From assembly GCA_946479405.1 (NCBI GenBank), contig CAMLGD010000052.1, positions 1 to 17,152 on the forward strand: a DNA stretch of 17,152 nt, written 5' to 3'. This document shows positions 14,818 through 17,152 of this stretch, in pieces. Origin of the DNA: an uncultured Vogesella sp. GTDB lineage: Bacteria > Pseudomonadota > Gammaproteobacteria > Burkholderiales > Chromobacteriaceae. The notes under the pieces were generated by a model, which saw only the letters and a program-made list of their open reading frames with translations, did no database searches and was not told the DNA's origin. Position numbers and translations under genes: made by a program. Numbering within the stretch: the first letter of the stretch is position 1; each line of letters starts with the position of its first letter.

Positions 14818-14832
14818 GCAGTATCTGATAGT

Positions 14833-16008
14833 TCAGGCCAATGCCCTGAACCGTACGAAGCCTTTCTCCAGGTCCGCAATCAGGTCGTTGGGATCCTCCA
14901 GACCGATATGCAGCCGAATCAGATGGCCAGGCGCGGTCCACTCGGTTGCACTACGAATCTTGCGTGGATCAACGGTCATGGCCAGGCTTTCGAAGCCGCC
15001 CCAAGAGTAGCCCAGCGCAAAGAACGACAAGTCATCCAGCATGGCCCTTACAGCTTCAAACGGCGCTTCCTTGGTCACAAACGAGAACAGCCCGCTAGCA
15101 CCGGTGAAATCACGACGCCAAAGTGCATGCTGCGGATGGGACGGTAATGCCGGGTACAGCACGCGAGCCACCTCGTCGCGTCCTTCCAGCCATTGCGCCA
15201 CCTTGAGTGCGCTTTCCTGGTGACGTGCCAGACGAACACCCATGGTGCGAATGCCACGTAGCGCCAGATTCACATCGTCGGGCCCGACAAACATGCCCAT
15301 CTGGAAGTGCAACGCTTTCACTTGTGGCCAAGCTCGCGGGCCGGCCGCAATGGTGCCAATGAGCGCGTCCGAATGACCCACCACATACTTGGTTGCCGCC
15401 ATCACCGAGATATCAACGCCCATGGTCAATGGCTTGAAGAACAGCGGTGTCGCCCAAGTGTTATCCAGGATGACCAAGGCACCATGACGATGCGCCACTT
15501 CAGCGATAGCCGGAATATCCTGGACTTCGAAGGTGTGCGAGCCGGGAGACTCGGTGAATACGGCCTTGGTATTGGGGCGCAACAGGACCGCAATACCGGC
15601 ACCGATAGTTGGGTCGTAATAACTGGTTTCGATGCCGAGGCGCTTGCCTGCTGTTTCGCAGAAGTGCCGGGTCGGAGCGTATATGCTGTCCGGTAGCAGC
15701 AAGTGATCGCCAGCACCCACCACAGCCAGAATGGCGGTGGTGCAGGCAGAAAGTCCGGATGGGCACAGCACGGTACCTTCCGCCCCTTCTAGCTCACTGA
15801 TCATTTCTGCGAGCGCGTCAGTTGATGGGTTACTCCACCGGCCGTAGCCATAGCGTTGCCCGCCGCTGCTCATGGTGTCGACGTTTGGAAACACGACGGT
15901 CGAGCCATGATAGATCGGAGGGTTGACGAAGCCATGGTGGTCTTCCGGGTGGCTGCCAGCATGCGCCAGTACGGTGGCGGTACCAAGATGTTGATAGTCG
16001 CGAGTCAT
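14833..16008 (-). CDS. metC: Cystathionine beta-lyase (MetC-like, PLP-dependent)
   Basis: 391 residues from the ATG at 16008, chosen because GGAAG lies 8 bases upstream and MTRDYQHLGT begins where the family begins; the frame runs on to 16203 with unrelated sequence. The fold-type I gamma-family pattern is clear: RYGYGRWSNPSTDALAEM, LCPSGLSACTTAIL, PDSIYAPTRHFC, FTESPGSHTFEVQDIPAI, LDNTWATPL, PLP Lys207 in ATKYVVGHSD, GPDDVNLALRGIRTMGVRL, SWGGFESL and RLHIGLEDPNDLI. These match MetC, which splits cystathionine to homocysteine, pyruvate and ammonia in methionine synthesis; such enzymes also act on cysteine. A strong terminator follows. The gene diverges from an Lrp/AsnC regulator that may control it. 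A link to the Dap operon is not evident. Confidence 0.92.
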   Translation of the reverse strand: MTRDYQHLGTATVLAHAGSHPEDHHGFVNPPIYHGSTVVFPNVDTMSSGGQRYGYGRWSNPSTDALAEMISELEGAEGTVLCPSGLSACTTAILAVVGAGDHLLLPDSIYAPTRHFCETAGKRLGIETSYYDPTIGAGIAVLLRPNTKAVFTESPGSHTFEVQDIPAIAEVAHRHGALVILDNTWATPLFFKPLTMGVDISVMAATKYVVGHSDALIGTIAAGPRAWPQVKALHFQMGMFVGPDDVNLALRGIRTMGVRLARHQESALKVAQWLEGRDEVARVLYPALPSHPQHALWRRDFTGASGLFSFVTKEAPFEAVRAMLDDLSFFALGYSWGGFESLAMTVDPRKIRSATEWTAPGHLIRLHIGLEDPNDLIADLEKGFVRFRALA

Positions 16009-16387
16009 TTCACTGCTTCCACAAGAGTTACGAAGGAGCTGTACCGCGGCAATAGCTGACGGCACCGTGTCTCGATCTAGCTGAGAGTCAGCCAGATGCC
16101 TTACACGACTACCAAGGCGATGCCATTCCAGCAGGAAATCACGGAGTAATGGCACGCCGAAGCAGGCGTAGTGCTGGCGGCAGCACCTGTCGTTCCCAGG
16201 CATGCCAGGAATGTCCCACGGTATTGGTCTTACTGTTTTGCGCCGCCATCCAGTTAATCTTCAGCTTTTCTTTGGAGAATTTGATTTGCTTTTGTTCGCA
16301 GCACCGGCAAAAAATAGAAACAAAATTAACCAAAACTCAACAATCCTGACGTGATAGCGCACGAAGGCTTGTGGGGAGAGAAAACGT
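16009..16387. other. Divergent intergenic region between metC-like gene and Lrp-type regulator
   Basis: About 380 bases without a recognised gene. The half nearer the regulator (16230-16350) is markedly AT-rich and fits a promoter area. On the plus strand TTGTTC (16292-16297) and TAGAAA (16315-16320), 17 bases apart, are a weak promoter candidate for the regulator. A-tracts at 16309-16345 are the kind of bendable DNA Lrp-family proteins often bind. No exact operator could be fixed by eye. Confidence 0.35.
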
Positions 16388-16846
16388 ATGACCGAACTCG
16401 ACGATATCGATCGCAGCATCCTGCAGATACTGCAGGCCGATGGGCGGCAATCCAATGCGGAGATTGCCACGCGCGTTGCGTTGTCTGCGCCGGCATGTTG
16501 GAAGCGACTGAAGCGCCTGGAGGAGAAGGTGATCGAGGGCTACCATGCCAAGCTCAATCAGAAGGAACTGGGCCTGGGGCTGTTTGCCTTCATCAACATC
16601 ATGCTCGACAGCCATTCGGAAAAAGCCATGCACAACTTCGAAGCCGGTGTGATGGCGCTACCCAATGTGGTGGCCTGCCACAACGTATCCGGGAAGTATG
16701 ACTATCTGCTGCAGGTAGTCGTACGAGATATGGATGAGTTTCACCAGCTGGCGATGCATCGCATTCGTACGCTGGGCAACATCAAGGAGATGTATACCGG
16801 CTTTTCCCTCAAGGAAATCAAGCGCTCACCAAGCTTGCCGATCTAG
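16388..16846 (+). CDS. Lrp/AsnC-family transcriptional regulator
   Basis: 152 residues, the normal Lrp length. Residues ~4-62 hold the winged helix-turn-helix (LDDIDRSILQILQADGRQSNAEIATRVALSAPACWKRLKRLEEKVIEGYHAKLN), including the family's LSAPACWKRLKRLE recognition helix. Residues ~65-145 form the RAM domain that binds amino acids and builds octamers (GLFAFINIMLDSHSEKAMHNFEAGVMALPNVVACHNVSGKYDYLLQVVVRDMDEFHQLAMHRIRTLGNIKEMYTGFSLKEIK). GGGGAG lies about 9 bases before the ATG. It is divergent from the cystathionine beta-lyase gene, the arrangement usual for a local amino-acid-responsive regulator controlling its neighbour and itself. The effector is unknown; a sulfur amino acid is a reasonable inference from the neighbour. 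Confidence 0.93.
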   Translation: MTELDDIDRSILQILQADGRQSNAEIATRVALSAPACWKRLKRLEEKVIEGYHAKLNQKELGLGLFAFINIMLDSHSEKAMHNFEAGVMALPNVVACHNVSGKYDYLLQVVVRDMDEFHQLAMHRIRTLGNIKEMYTGFSLKEIKRSPSLPI

Positions 16847-16849
16847 GGC

Positions 16850-17152
16850 CAAGCACGGTCCAGTAGTTGCTTAGACCGACGATCTACCGGTACTCACGGA
16901 GGTCAGGCAGGAGGTCGGCCTAAGCGGGCAGTCGGTGGTGCCATGGATAAAGTCCGGTCTACAGAGAATTTCGGACATGCACTTTCATTGTGATTTGAGG
17001 GGGGACTGACAGTGAACAGTGGAGACATGTCACGCATGTACCTGACTGACAGGGGCATTAAGGCACCAGTTGCCGCAAGATGGAATGTAAGAAGCCTTAC
17101 AACGGGAAGTCGATGGTGCTTCAAGGCCCCAGTCATCGAAGCAAGGTGAAAT
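16850..17152. other. Right-hand end without a recognised gene
   Basis: No convincing reading frame; the 77-codon minus-strand frame at 16903-17136 lacks family features. The stretch from ~16960 on differs in texture from the rest: AATTTCGGACATGCAC, a G-run GAGGGGGGACTGACAG, and an ACATG-TCACG-CATGT dyad at 17026-17040. AATTTCGGACA-type sequence reminds me of the ends of some insertion sequences, but no transposase is in view, so this is left open. Confidence 0.25.

Noticed and set aside
16009..16203. 65-residue N-terminal extension of the MetC-like protein
   Set aside because: It has no family similarity, and the ATG at 16008 has GGAAG upstream and begins where MetC proteins begin.
1..17152. 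CRISPR arrays, tRNA or rRNA genes
   Set aside because: No regularly spaced repeats and no tRNA or rRNA-like sequence was seen on reading through both strands.

Overview
The window reads as a chromosomal segment of a GC-rich Gram-negative bacterium, most likely a betaproteobacterium. Protein styles resemble the Chromobacterium/Vogesella group, but that placement is a guess from pattern memory, not a search result. Genes are tightly packed, with strong GGAG-type ribosome sites and ordinary intrinsic terminators.

Layout. (1) 1-1298, plus strand: the tail of a small membrane methyltransferase and an exported YncE-type beta-propeller. (2) 1497-3125, minus strand: a small operon of XRE-cupin regulator, GNAT acetyltransferase and YdcZ-type small transporter, closed by a terminator at 1403-1433. 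(3) 3162-4059: a non-coding stretch and then the decayed C-terminal half of a NarX/NreB-type sensor histidine kinase. (4) 4089-14021, minus strand: the main feature, a seven-gene biosynthetic operon. (5) 14022-14832: a long intergenic region. (6) 14833-16846: cystathionine beta-lyase (metC-like, minus) divergent from an Lrp/AsnC regulator (plus). (7) 16850-17152: nothing coding recognised.

The biosynthetic operon runs, in transcription order: SbnA-like 2,3-diaminopropionate (Dap) precursor synthase, SbnB-like dehydrogenase, a Pls/PosA-type membrane peptide synthetase (carrier domain, six membrane segments and three acyltransferase-like domains, but no adenylation domain), a free-standing NRPS protein (half condensation domain, adenylation, carrier), a SyrP/TauD-type non-heme iron oxygenase, an ACT-less 3-phosphoglycerate dehydrogenase, and a Sfp-type phosphopantetheinyl transferase. 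The genes overlap or lie 1-26 bases apart.

Proposed logic (inference). The SerA-like enzyme pushes carbon towards O-phosphoserine; a host SerC would be needed. SbnA and SbnB convert O-phosphoserine plus glutamate into L-Dap. The adenylation protein activates Dap, or another amino acid, onto carrier domains primed by the PPTase, and the oxygenase may hydroxylate the tethered residue. The membrane Pls-like protein joins residues without a thioesterase. The product could be a short cationic Dap homopolymer (epsilon-poly-lysine-like or poly-Dap-like) or a small Dap amide. The separation of adenylation from the Pls-type polymerase, together with the oxygenase and the dedicated phosphoserine supply, makes this the part of the window most likely to be undescribed.
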